Below are positions 25,868 through 38,850 of a stretch of DNA of 64,000 nt, piece after piece. The notes beneath the pieces are model-generated. The model worked only from the letters and a program-made list of their open reading frames with translations. It did no database searches and was not told where the DNA came from. A program made the translations under genes and the position numbers. Numbering within the stretch: the first letter of the stretch is position 1; every line of letters begins with the position of its first letter. This DNA comes from Luscinia megarhynchos. Lineage: Eukaryota; Chordata; Aves; Passeriformes; Turdidae. The stretch covers positions 27,372,330-27,436,329 of the forward strand of contig CM067566.1 in the NCBI GenBank assembly GCA_034336665.1, read 5' to 3'.

Positions 25868-26035
25868 AAATGGGCTGCTGAGGGAGGCAGTGAAATCACC
25901 ATCCATGGAAGTGTTCAACAAATGATTGGATGTGGCACTTGGTGCCATGATAGAGTTGTCAAGGTGGTAATCAGTCAAAGGTTGGACTTGATAGTCTCAG
26001 AGGTCTTTTCCAACTAGAATGATTCTGTGATTAAT
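25868..26035 (+). repeat. CR1 LINE 3'-end fragment
   Basis: TGGGCTGCTGAGGGAGGCAG, then GGTTGGACTTGATAGTCTCA and CAACTAGAATGATTCTGTGA form a nearly intact CR1 terminus with the ATTCTGTGATT end. Confidence 0.88.
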
Positions 26036-28648
26036 TTTAAAAAATGTTGTCAGAGGTTCTTTTTCTTGGTACTGGATCACCTTAATAAAAGTGGCTAGTG
26101 GAAAGCACTGGTTTACTGGACTAATTCTTGTGGGGTGACAGTCTTCTGCAACACCATTAACAAAAGTAATAGTTAGGTCAGTAATTGATTTTGGGCTTAA
26201 AAGCAGGTAATGATGATTGTAGGGCTGAGTCATATCTTAGACATAGTAGGTAAGTAAGCTGTTCTGGTAAAGTAAACGGTAATAGATCAGAATGAAAAGT
26301 TTCTGAATAAGCTATTTGCTGATAAATTATAGCATGGCAAAGCTTGCCTGTCAAGAATGAAAAGCAAAGAAGACGTCAGCCTATAGTCTTGTTTTATCCA
26401 GATGTCTTTCTCATTGCAAAAAATTTGCACTGTAAGAAAAATACCAGGTATTTGTAGAGGGAAGTTTAGGTAGAATAAGTAGTTATTGGGGAAGGAAGAA
26501 GCAAAATGGAAGGTATGTTTCTCAAAGACATCGTACATGCATGTTTGTATAATGGGACTGAATATATTTGCACTAATGGGACTGAACTATCCCTTTTTTC
26601 TTGAAATCACCTCTTTGCCAATGGTGTAGAGTTGGCAAGTCAGGGATGTAGCTGCTTTCCTACTTTCTAGCATCACTTAGAGAAAATTATAGATGGTGTT
26701 CAGATTGTACCATAGCTCAAATTTCTGCAGCCTTTTTAGGAGCACAGTATTAACTGTAAGAAACCTCTGATCCTTTCCTGGCCCAAACAGAAGCATATGA
26801 TTGATAATATGCAAACAGAATCATATGCCAACAGAAGCATATGAGTGATAATATTCAAATTCAGTCAATTTGAAACAAGTCTTCAGCCTTGGTACTGCTT
26901 CATTTTGCAACGATGACCTCCTTTCTGTAGATCTCAATAGAAAGATGTAATGCCTTTATCAATTCTTGCTGCAAATAACAGTTTCTTCATAGAATGGCTA
27001 TATTAAGAAATCTCGCTCTGAAATTATAATTTTGAGGTGATTTACATAAGAAATAATAATCCCTATAGTTGGATTGATTGTTGTTTTGAAGTAAGGACTT
27101 TTACAACGTTGTTGTTGTAGCATATTAGAGGTTATAGAAAAGGAAAGGATCTTCTGAACTTTTATAAAGTGCATGAGCTTCCCTGCAAAGCAACTGCTAG
27201 TGTCATTAGTATGACCTGTGCTTGCCTGCATTCCTGCTTTAAATGCTTTGAGGAGACACTGATATTTCTCCTGCATGGAGATACTATCTTGTAATTCTGC
27301 TGCTTGGCTCCTGGAGTTAGGATCAGGTGTTACCAAAAAAGTCTGTGAAGATACTCATGGGCAATTAAAAATTGTGAAGCAAAGTCAAAGATGATTACTA
27401 GAAATTCCACTGTTACCATGGAAGGTGTTAGTGCTGAATGAGATTAAGAGGCTCTTTTTCTAAGGCAGCATCCAATTTCTGTTTTTCTTTCATTTCATAG
27501 AACAAAAGTTATTTTTTAAATTTTTGCCCACTCAGTCAAGATACAGACAGACAAACAAATACACATCTTGGATTATTAAGAATTTGGAATTATTTTTATT
27601 TCTTTAGCTAACATGATCCACGCTTTATTTCATATAAATTCAATTATCACTGTTTTGTATTTTAGGATGGGAATTTTGGAAGGGTTTGATGTGCCTGTTG
27701 TGCTTTACAAGCTCAATTCTCTGACCAGAATGTGTTTCTCATAATGAAGAAGAAAATTCACATATCTCCAGGCAGTTATTTTCCTGCAGGCTTGGCCCTT
27801 AGAAGAAAGAAATTTTGAATTCCTGCTTAACTTGGTTAATGTGCTGGGTTTGAGATATATCTATTCAGCGTTTATTAAACTAGTTGGGAACAATATTTCA
27901 GATGAGATGGAGGGGAAAAAAAATCATAGTTTGAATTGATGTTTAGTTTTCCCACTAGAAAATTGGCAGTTAAAAACTACATTATTTGTCAAAAAATCTT
28001 TCAAGCAAGAAACTAAAGTCAGCTCTATTTGCACAAAACTAATTGGTCTAACATTGTAAACAATTTTTAATTACTTCTGTCGTGTGTAATGCATCCCAGA
28101 AGCAACATACATTTGAATGCAAAAGAAATGCACTTTTAGGAAAGTGAAGATAAAAGACAAAAATAGAGATTTCTGCCAAGCTTTCAAGCAATGATTTAGT
28201 ATGAGAAGTTTGACCATAAAGCTTTAAAAACTGCATTTTGCATTGAGGTTTTCAGTGGAACAGTACAGTTACTGAACACAACAAAGAGGTTAAGCAATTT
28301 TTCAGTAAGAGGGAGCAACAGATTATTTTTAAACTGTTTTCCTTCTATTATGCATAACTGTTTCAGTTAGGTAGGAATTTACTAAATAACTGCAACTTTA
28401 TATTTACTTTATTTTGGTCTGTCGTTAGTATTTCATGACTCCCACAGGACAGTTCCCATTCTTGATCTACATACTCGCCATGGAAGGCATCTGTGTCCTG
28501 GGCCACCAAAGCTTTGATCATATTAGAGATGGTGGATGTTTCAGGTCTTGGGCAAGAATGTGGACTCACTTCTGCTCACACAGAGAAGTATTCCTGCACT
28601 TGTACATGCTTTTAGGCACCTGACTCCTTGCCTGACGTAGTCTGGCTC
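26036..28648. other. AT-rich intergenic sequence
   Basis: It holds a small degenerate tandem repeat at 26785-26856 and nothing else recognised. Confidence 0.5.
26785..26856 (+). repeat. Short degenerate tandem triplication
   Basis: Three consecutive variants of a unit beginning AACAGAAGCATATGA occur. The first and third continue as TTGATAATAT or GTGATAATAT, while the middle copy is truncated to about 17 bp. Confidence 0.75.
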
Positions 28649-29170
28649 TTGAAGAATGGAATACACTCAGTGCCAGTAGCTCCGTGTGCAGCTGCAGTGC
28701 CAGCTCCGGGTTCAGCTCTGGTGGTGAGAGCCCCAGACAAGAGGCTGTGAACTGGAACCAACCTTTGCACAACAAAAGGCACAGGGACCTGTGGGGTGCC
28801 AGCCAGGGAACTGGACACTCAGAGACAAGGGCAGGAGCTGAGGACTCAGTTGGAAGATGCCAGACTTCCCTGCACTTTGACTGTGAGGGTATAAAACCCC
28901 AGTTTTTTCTTTGTTTGGAGTCCATTCTTGGCAGCACCAGCTCAAGCTGTTATTCTGTTGTTGCACCATGGTTAAAATATTTGAGGGATCCTGATGTGTG
29001 GGGCTCTGCTGTGGGAAACCTGGAGTTGAGCCACTAGGGAAAGCTGGTCTGACTGTGTGAGAGTGGCATGTGTAGCTGTGCAGGGACCTCAATGCCAGCT
29101 TGGGTGGGGCAAGAGTAACTGGTGGAGTGGCTTCTGAATGGTCAGACAGGAGAGTTTCCTTAGCATATCA
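28649..29170 (+). mobile_element. Solo LTR-like element, copy 1
   Basis: About 520 bp matches 63451-63981 in the same orientation. It has a TATA box (TATAAAA at 28890-28896) and a degenerate poly-A-like site near 28971. It ends in CA, directly followed by TTTGGTGGCC, which resembles the start of a retroviral primer-binding site. No internal retroviral genes follow, so this is a solo or truncated LTR. The family assignment is open. Confidence 0.65.
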
Positions 29171-29979
29171 TTTGGTGGCCTCCAGTTGTGTTGTGGCAGA
29201 GCAGAATGGATCAAGGTGCAATAAAGTCCGTGTGCACTGTTTTGTGCCTTTTGTTTTTGTCTTAACCAGTGAATCTGCACCAGTGCTAGGGCAGTGAAAT
29301 GCCTGGTTTAGCCACAAACTACCAGTTCATTTTGCACCAGAAAAATTTCCACGGAAGTCTGTCTGTAGATGTAGACAAAGGAAGCAGATGCCTGTGGCTG
29401 CTTGGAGCAGTCACTTTCTGTTCTATCTGTGCCAGAGCTGCAGCACAGTGTACAGCCTGTGGTACCTTCTTTTTGCTGCTTTGCTGATATTGAGGAGGAA
29501 AGTGTTGGAAATCACAGAATGACAGTTTCTGCAGTGCTGTCAGTGGTTCTTCCCAGCCATTGATTACATGCTCCCCTCCTTTTCTTCCTGCTTTGTGTAT
29601 GATGCAGCTATAGAAGTAATACTTGCTTTCTAAGAATTTTCTCTTTCTAGGCACAACTTATTTCATCACACACCCTCCACCCCGTTTGTATGGCAAGCCC
29701 TTTCTGGTTTCTGGAATCTCAGACAGTATAGAAGTGTTATAAGAGATGCTTTTTAAGGGTAAAAAAACAGTTGCAGGAGTAATAGTAGGAAGTGGTTATG
29801 TAGGAGTATGGTGGGAATTTAAACTTGCTTTGACAAACTAGTTGTTGACAGTGAATGATGTTTTGAGTGACCTTTTGTACAGCAGAAGCAGAGTTGTGCT
29901 ATTGAGTTTTGCAATGGTGGACATTTCCAAATATTCCACCAATATATGTTCCACTTCAAGGTGGCACCATTGCCAAGAA
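29171..29979. other. Sequence downstream of LTR copy 1
   Basis: It starts with a possible primer-binding-site remnant and contains an AATAAA at about 29220. No gag, pol or env similarity was noted. The rest is unassigned. Confidence 0.4.
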
Positions 29980-30165
29980 TTAACAGAACAAGAGGCAATG
30001 AGCACAATCTGAAATAAAAAATAGGAATAATATTTTTAACCATGGGAGTGGTCAAACTCTGGAACAGGTTGCCCAGAGAGCTTGTGAAGTCTTCATCCTT
30101 GGAAATACTAAAAACCTGAGTAGATATAGCCTGTAAAATTTGCTCTAGTTCAATCTCCTTTGATC
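29980..30165 (+). repeat. CR1 LINE 3'-region fragment
   Basis: AACAAGAGGCAATGAGCACA, then TGGAACAGGTTGCCCAGAGA and AGTTCAATCTCCTTTGATCA are CR1 3' sequences in plus orientation. The final repeat is lost. Confidence 0.8.
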
Positions 30166-33100
30166 AGGTGTACCAAAGACCTCCAGCAGTCAAATCTCAA
30201 CCAGTCTGTTACTCTGTTGAAAGAAAAGCATGCAATAATCCTTTTTAAAATGAATTCACTGGAGTATTATTCTGACTTCCCACAGTTTGTGGTTCGCACG
30301 CTTCTTAATACATTCAGTTGTCACTTTAAAACCTTTAATTATTACAAAGGATGTAAGTGTAAATTACACATGCAAAAAAACAGACACCAAAATCATTGTT
30401 AATGAATAGCTCCAGTTTTGTAGTCACTAGTCAGAAATATTTTAAACAATAAAGAGTCAGATTTTGATGTCTTTGAAGTCTGCCTTTAAAACTTCCATTG
30501 GCTTAATGGGACAAGGAACTTTATTTATCACATTTTATATCTAACAGAAAATAGAAAATAGAAAGTGAAGCAAAATGAATAGGTTAGTTATATATTTAAA
30601 CAGTCTGTAAAACTAAAACCTCTGCTAATAGGAAGTTCAGTCCACATCTGCCTCCAGCCATCACGCAGCTATCCCTGGTCTGCTCTTTGCACAGTGCTCT
30701 AATTGCTGCTCACCCATCCTGTGTATGGTTACTTGCTGACATCGTGCTCTGGCTGCTTGGCAGAAGGGAAGAGCTGAGACACTTCATTATTCTGTAGAAA
30801 GGCTTTAAAATGTGTAGAAGCAGCTTGGGAGTGCACAGTTGAGGAATGGGCCCTTGTGTTTGACAGGACACATTTTGTACTTTGCTGTACAAAGAAATCT
30901 CTTGGTTTCTCATGTTTGTAAGTGGAAAATTTTATTGTCCTATTTGATAAATGAAACTGTTTGTCTGCAAAGCAAGTGTATAAGGAATAGAATAAACGTA
31001 TTTTCTCACTGAAAGGATAGTTTCAGGAAAAGAGGATTAAAATTCTTGGAAAATCAGTGAGGCAGCTACAAGTGTCAGGTGATTATATGGCCTTATGTAA
31101 GTACAGTGGTTGGTGTCTAGCCAAGTATTTCTAAAACTTATAGGGTAACTTCTGTTCACATTTAGGCAAGCATAAATCTGAAAGCACTTCAGAACTCAGC
31201 AGCGTTTGCTCCTATGTTAGAGCTTTTTTAAAAGAAGAAAATAAAAACATATTATTTTTTTTTTTTTAAGTCAGGGAATTCTTAAAGGGGATGGTGTGTT
31301 AAAACAAGGGCTTCCAAGAATTGAATTTTATTCCTGCCTTTCTTGTAGATCCCCTAAACTGTAGTGGGCAAGCCGTTTTTGTAGCCTGATTTCTGGCCTA
31401 ACCAGAGCAAATGTATTTGTGTGTATGACATAGAAAAATATAGTGTGTGTTGGTGGGTGTGGTTGGTAGGTGTGTTATCTAGTTGTTGTATGGCAGTGTA
31501 CTAAAATAATTTTGTTACTGTTTTTGTTTAATGAAAAAACAAGTCCTAATTGGAGCTAACTGGGAGAATGAAGTGTTATTTTTAAAAGAAATTTTACTCC
31601 CATTTAGTATAGTAGTGCAGGTCATAATAACCTGCTTCTGAAGGCAACCTATCTTAAATGAGTAATTTATTTGTTTGGTTTGGTAGGTTTTTTTAACATG
31701 TAACAATCTTTCAGAGTCTCTTTTTTTCCCCGAAGTAGTATTCAGAATTCAAATTGTTTCTGACAATGTTATTTTGCTTGCACATCCACTCTTTTTTAAT
31801 ATCATGCTTGGTTTTTGTGCAGTTTATATAACATCACTTTTCCACTTCAGGTTTGATTTATCTTTAAACTTGTTGAGAGACATAATGCCACGAATAATTC
31901 TCTGAGACTCAGACAAATCTCCAGGTATTTAGAAGGAGAGAAGGAAGACCTTACACTGGCAGAATGTTGCTTGAAAGGCTGAAGATGACTGGCTAAATCT
32001 AGTAAGTACAATTTAGGTAGAATTTGTCAGTCTGTCAGTCAGTCTTACAGATTTTCTTGATCACATACTGAAAGTACACAAAGCAAGAGAGTAGATGCAG
32101 TGGATTCAAGAAATGTCTTCAGAATTATGCTTCTTTTGAAAAAGATTTATGAACTGATAACAGAAGCATAACATGATTCCATATGACAACAGGATGAAAG
32201 ATGTCAGAGAAATCTCAGAAAAGGAAGTTAGAAGAGACAAGAATGCATTTGGAAATGTGTTAGCTTTTACTGAAAGTGTGAATTTGGACATCAGAGTACT
32301 CCTGTAATGCCTGCCAGGCTGTGTTCTCTGTCCCCACAGGGCTTTTAACCACCAGGCAGCATCAGATGAATCATCATGAAAACCAAACAAGACAACTTTA
32401 CTTGAGAGAGAGAGAGAGAATATAGAATATGAACAATCCAACTGCCATCTGTGTGTTTTCCTGATGAATGGCATTATCACATCTTTTTGTGCCAAATGAG
32501 TAAACTGTTTTCACCACACAAATACTGTCTATTCCAGCACATATTACATGTAAACTACCAGCACAAATTTCAGGGTGATGTTTACAGTGAGAATTTGTTC
32601 TGCCAGTTGGAATCCTATCCAACAAGTTCTGGTTAGAAAAGTAATGCCAAAAGAAGTGTGGGTTTGTGATGAGTGTTAGGTCATGAAAACTCCACAGCTT
32701 TCCAGGGGCTTATAAAATGCAACTGAGTCCATTGCTGTCACACAACCAGCTGACTCAGTTACAGGGAGATGTACGAGCTGAAAATGTATATGAAAGAAAA
32801 GAATAATGGCAAATAGGAGACTTGTATGCAAGAACATTTCAGTGAACTAGAAGAGAACAAAAAGACAAAATAAGATGTGGTATTCTCTAGTGCTTCACAG
32901 GAACCTTCCAGCACATCTCACCTGGTTTCAGAGAGAAAGTGGCATTTTTGGTTTACTGTCTGTCTAAATAATATAAATATGTATTTATATTAATTTATTT
33001 ATATGTTCTATGCTTCTAGAAAAAACTCTTTTTAATCATTACCTAACATTTATAAAATAAACTTTTTTTTCCAGAATGAAATAGTTGTCATAGCTAAACT

Positions 33101-36100
33101 ATCCCTCAAGTAAGGTTTTCATATCAAGAAAACCTAGAGGTCTAGATTCTCAAAAAGCATTTACTAGCTTAAATGTAGCAACTTTTAAGACCTTAAATCT
33201 TGGCTTATTGAGTGGTGTTTCTTTGTGCAGTCTGTCTTACATACAATAAAGCCTACTCAGAGATTTCCCAAAGCCTCTGTGCAAATCCACAATTTCTGGC
33301 AGCTCATGTTTACTCAATGATAATGTGCTTTCAGTGGAATAATGTCAGTAGTGGACCAATGGCTGCCTGAGTAAAGCTCTGTGGAAAGAGAAAAGTCATA
33401 AAAAACCTTCAACTTTTCATATTGGTTAGAGAAAACTAATTTGCAACAACAGAATATAAATACAATCAGAAATCACATTGTAAGATGAGTATATAAGGGC
33501 AACAGTGTGACATGTTTGACAGTTTCCTTCCTGGTCGTGGTGCTATTTGGTGTTTCTCATACAGCACTGTTTGGTACTAAATATTTTCAAACCTTGATAT
33601 CAAATGTGTTGGTGCTGGTAAGGGCAACATTGAAAAGTGCTGCTATTACAGAGCAATAAAAGTAAGATTTACTATGAAGAATATTTCCATTGCACAGCTT
33701 TCAGGAGTAGTGCAAAAGAACTTCCTGGAATTATGCTTGTGACAATGACCTCAGTCTTTGAAGATCCAGCTAGGATTGGATTATACACGTAAACAGTACA
33801 TATTGCAAGCTGTTGACAAAAAAATTACACTTCTTTTTATTACCCATTAAGATGTGTATTTATCTTGCATTCTGTATGTACCTTTCACCTTAAGACATAT
33901 TTACTAAATATTTTATGATGCACTTGAGGTTCCCCCACCTGCTCTTTGTGATAGAACAAACTGCTGCATGTCAGTGACATGTCTTGTTACTAAAAGAAGC
34001 ACAATGCCTAGTTGATAATGCAGTGCAAAGATTTGAGAGATGAGAAATGCACCTTGACATTGAAATGGACATCTCTACAAAGAAGTCATTAGACTTTCTG
34101 AAGTTGCTAGGACAAGAATCTCAGTCTCACCTTAAGAGTTCTGGTTTCTGAAATATTGTTTTAGTAGAAATACCTGACCCTGATAGAGTAGAAGATCAGA
34201 GATTACCTAATGAACTATTTACATCACTTCCTGCCACACCTTGCATTTATATGCCAGCTCCTGAAGTTGGGTATGTGATCAACTATATAACTCTGGGAAA
34301 AATAAATAAGAAAACAAGATTACAAGATATAAATTTAAAATCTAAAAAAAGTTTTAGGAACTTAAAACTAAATCAAATTTGTAATAGTTCTTCTTTATAA
34401 TAAATAAAGCTACCATGAAGAATTTTTTAGTACCTCATATTCATATTCAATGATTTGGGTCTTGAAGGGGAGAGATTTTTTAAGCATTTCCTGATACTAT
34501 TTGCCAAACTCTGTTAAATGATTTACTGAGTTGTTTCAGGGCTCAATTAGTGTACAATTCTTCAGTGTTAATATATCACTCTTTCATCTGGAATAGAATT
34601 ACCAAGGAAATTATTTCTCTTGATATTTTCTTGGAAACAGTAATAATTCTGGTGTCTCACGACATTTGAATTCCATGATGTTTATTTTAAAGTGTTTAAT
34701 TTTTAAAAAACATCTTTAATCATTTCCACATCATTTCTTTGTTTGTCTTTCACAAGAATGTCTAATATTACCAGTAGCAGTTCTGTTTCTCTGTGTCATT
34801 CTTTGCTATATTAATTACCTCATTAGCTCTCCTTTCCCATAGGGGAATCACATTTTTCTTTCAAGTTGTGCAATTTTAAAAAATAAGTAAAATTAACTGG
34901 GATCCATTTGTTCAAATCTTTATTCATCCACAAATAATGATGCGCCCTAAACTTGTCTTTATTTCCCCCCAGTTGTGGCAGGGGGTGTTGTAGAAGATAA
35001 TAATTGTCTCACCAAGCTTGGCTTACTTCTCTGTTGAGCTCTCTGCATTCACCAAGATCTGGTGTGGCTGAAGGAGGAATGTGTCTAAAGAACTGGGGGT
35101 TCTGTAACATGGGTTTCCAATTCTTTGTTAGACCTGGGAGATGAGCAGGAGCTCACATCCAGTGACTCTGTGCTCTACAGTCATGGAAGATAGAATGGGT
35201 CTTGGGGCCCTGCAGTTCCCCTCTCTGCCATACAGGGCTGTGCTCTGCTGTAATTCAGATTTTGAGCTGTAAACATCCTAGGATGAGAGGTGCAATTGTG
35301 TTCCCTGAGAAACTCTCCCTTAGCAGAAGTCCAAACATGAGAAATTTTTTCCTATTCTTTTGGCTAAGAATTTTCTATCTTAATTTTAATTGAATTCTAC
35401 ATTTTTACTGCCTATAGCTCTAAATACTATATCTGCAAACATGTATGACCCTGATAATTGTTGCTTAGCCAGTTGCCTTGTGATGGCATATTCAATGTCC
35501 AAAAAAGCCAGAGGAAAAAGCATATTTCATTAGTTACTCTGGTTTTGCAAGTCATTTTCTGAAGTAGCTTTTGGTGAAAAAAAACTGAAACAGAACCTTT
35601 CCATAAGGTATAAAATGCAATAATAAGAAGTAATGTTTTTAGTTTGTTGTGACTTCTCCAAAATGTCTCCTGTGTTGTTGAGTCAGAATAGCTTTCAAAG
35701 TAGGAGAACTGGATCTCAGCCTTGAAAATAAAAATAAAACTAAACAAAAAATAAAACAAATTTGTTAATCTCTGTGTTCTGACAATGTAGATTATCCTCA
35801 GGATAACCTTTGTAATCTTTGATTTAAAAGTGCTATACGTAAGAAGTCTACTTGTTAACAAAGCTTAGTTTACTTGTGCTGGAAATTTAGAATGTGTCTG
35901 ACTGCTTTTCAAACCAGAATGGTGAATTGTGTTAGTGCACTGTGAAGGTTGATAAATAAAAGGAAAGCAAAGCCAAACAAATATATAAATAAGAAATTTT
36001 GAAATACAGGTTTATTAGTTTATGATACATGGTGGTTTTGTTAATTCATTAGGAAAGAATGTTTGGATTTTTTTAACCTAATGAGCACATGAGTCTGTTT

Positions 36101-38671
36101 ATAACATGCCTCTATAAATAAGTGTCTTTGCAGCTGTTTTCTCTTTATTGAAAATACTTTTTCTCTCCTAAGGGCCAGCTGCACTATTAAATTAAACGAT
36201 GAATTTCCTGCTTATTACAGAAGACACTGAGAACACTGTGGGAAGCATAGCACTGGCATAATTTTTTAATAACAATTTTAAGAATTATTTACAGATGAGT
36301 ACTGTAGCACCTATATATTTTATCTGACAAAACTTTTTAACATCAATTCTAAAAGCTGTTTGCACATTATTGTAGTATTTCATGGGTCACTTTGGATAAT
36401 TTTACTATCCTAATTAATTATTGATCATTTGTCTGGCCTATTCATTCTTCCTGTATTTGCAATGATATTTCTTTCACAGTGAGGTTCAAACTTATAGTTT
36501 ATTCTCTAGTGTCAAATGTCATATTGTCAGTGTTACCTCAACAAACTCAGCTGTTGATGACCAGTTTCTTCTACAGATGCAATAAGCACAATCACAAAAA
36601 TATTTCTGAAGAGGCTTTATAAAACTCTAGAGAGGAAGGGATGAAAGAAAAATAAGGAGTTACTGTTTAGTTTAGGAATTTTGAATTACAAAATACTCTG
36701 ATATACTCCTGTTTATGTTACATTTCAACCTGAGATAATTCACTATTCATGTCTTTTACAGTAAAGATCCTGAAGTAATTTAGAAATGGAACAATTAGTA
36801 AGGAATAATGATAGCTTTTATTTGCATATCCTGATTAAATGTGGTACCTGCTGACTTCTTAGCAGTGAAATTTTGTCGTCCCCCCCCTTTTTTTTTTAAC
36901 TTAAAATGTTCAAATCTGGGTCTACTGACTAAGCTCATACTTAGGTAAATATTACAAACCTTGAATGTTTTTGTCTTCTAGTCAAGGTTGGCCTATGCTG
37001 ATACTTGCAAAGTTAAGCAGTTGTCACATTCTTTAAATACAGCAGTCTTGCCTGGGCGTAAGAAACATTCAGCACAGTTTGCACACACCGTAAATTACTT
37101 CAAGGTCTTCCTAGGAGAATTTTCTTGGCATAGTTTCTATTATGCATGCTTCCCTCATTAGAAGAATAACTTAAAAAAATAGAATATGAAACTACGAGAG
37201 ATGTCAAAGAATTGAAAAATTAGCTTTTTATTTTGTGATAAAGTCTGCGAAATCCTTCCTTCTGTGATACAAAGTGGACATGATGTACAAACACATTGTG
37301 GACAGAACTGTAACACAAGTCCTGACAGGGCACTGTTCTGGCACTCCATTGTAAAGCAGCCAAGGATGTAGACCTCTCTTGCAGAGAAAGAACCCAAGTT
37401 AGTGTGCTGTGCCATCATATAACATTCAGTTCCAGTTGTTTGCCTTAGTTTGAATCAGTCACCAAGAGAGGAAGGGGAAGGAATGTTGGGCATGTGATAA
37501 GTTATTAGTGTTCATGCAACACTAACATCCATCAGATTCTGAGGGAGTGGAATGCAGTGTGTCTGCAGTGGGGATATGTTTATGTTGGATTAGCCTGTGC
37601 TAATGCAGTGTGTGATTTTCACCATTTTACTCATGCCACTGTCGTATCTCTTGTAGCCAGGCCACGTTACAGCCTTAATGCAGTGGGCTGTGGCTTGAGC
37701 GCTTTTCAGGGGTGGAAATGGTTTGCTTTGTGTATCTATAGTAACCAACTGCTGGCATTTTCACTAAGTGCTGTGCATAGGCTGAGGGTGTGTGACTGTT
37801 ATTATGATCTGCTTTATAACTTATCCCAGAAGGCAATGTAGTATGTGGAAGCTAAATTATCTTGAAATAAAACAGTCCATGATCTGAAGTACTTCAGCTC
37901 TGGCAGCAAAGATGCTCATGAAGTTTAATTGACCCTGCCAAAAATAGCCTTTAGTATGTATAGAGAAACCTTTGGGTATTATTTATAATTTACCTTTCTT
38001 GATCTGAGAACAGGTAAAGTATGGTGGCTGTGTGGGCTGTAATGCTCCCAGCTCCTATCAGTTCCCTGTATGGTAGACATGCCTTTTAGTTAGTGGTACT
38101 GCAATCAGCAGGTAAATTTGTTTTATCCAAAACATCACTTATAATTAAATGTCTCATCTTCTCAGTGGTCCCTAGTTCTGCATAACTGTTTTTCCTCAAT
38201 AAGTAATAACAAATATTAAACATTATTAAATATTAAGTAATAATAAATAATAAGCATTCATTTGCACGTTTCAAATAGCAGTAAGTGGAGTGGCAGTTAC
38301 ATATGGTGAAGGATTACTCAATGACAGCATCTTATCTTACCTATGTGTGAAAGGCAAGAGGTTTTATGATTGTGAAATTATCCACTGAGCAAACTTTCTT
38401 AATAATTCACTAAAGAAATTAGTTTGAAACAAAGCTAAGAGTAAAGAATATCAGAAACCAAAATAGTAACATCATTTTTCCAAATAGAACACTTTAAAAC
38501 TTGTCAAGCTGCCACTGCTTGACTTGTGCTGCTATGCCCCTTCCCTAGCACTCAGCCATGTGTGCTTAGGAGCCATTGATTTCCTCCTCATATGTTTTTT
38601 ACTACCATCTTCTTTGGGTTGTGGTGGTAAAACATGAATGAACTTGGGAATAAAAATGAGAAGGGAATTAC
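30166..38671. other. Long AT-rich intergenic stretch
   Basis: About 8.5 kb without a recognised exon, RNA gene or interspersed repeat. Simple sequences include a GT-rich patch (31437-31475), a GA repeat (32405-32421) and AT-rich runs near 32960-33060 and 38195-38262. Confidence 0.5.
32405..32421 (+). repeat. (GA)n microsatellite
   Basis: A short pure GA dinucleotide run. Confidence 0.8.
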
Positions 38672-38850
38672 AATCACAGAATCATAGAATGGTTTGAGCT
38701 GGAAGGGACCTTAGGTATTATCTATTTCCAACCTCCCTGCCATGAGCAGGGACACTCCACACTAGACCAGGTTGCTCAAAGCCACATCCAATCTGGTCTT
38801 GAACACTTCCGAGGATGGGGCATCCACAACTTCTCTGGGCAAACTAATAG
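38672..38850 (-). repeat. CR1 LINE 3'-end fragment
   Basis: On the plus strand, ATCACAGAATCATAGAATGG, CTGGAAGGGACCTTAGG and CATCCACAACTTCTCTGGGC are the reverse complement of a CR1 terminus. Confidence 0.92.

Noticed and set aside
28430..28620. Segment just left of LTR copy 1 with coding-like texture on the minus strand
   Set aside because: I could not match it to mitochondrial, retroviral or host proteins; a short frame alone is not enough.
32405..32421. GA run as a GAGA-factor regulatory site
   Set aside because: Simple microsatellite with no supporting context.
37885..37915. Short similarity to duplication copies A and B (TTCAGCTCTGG ... GATGCTCA)
   Set aside because: Only about 30 bases are similar and the match does not extend.
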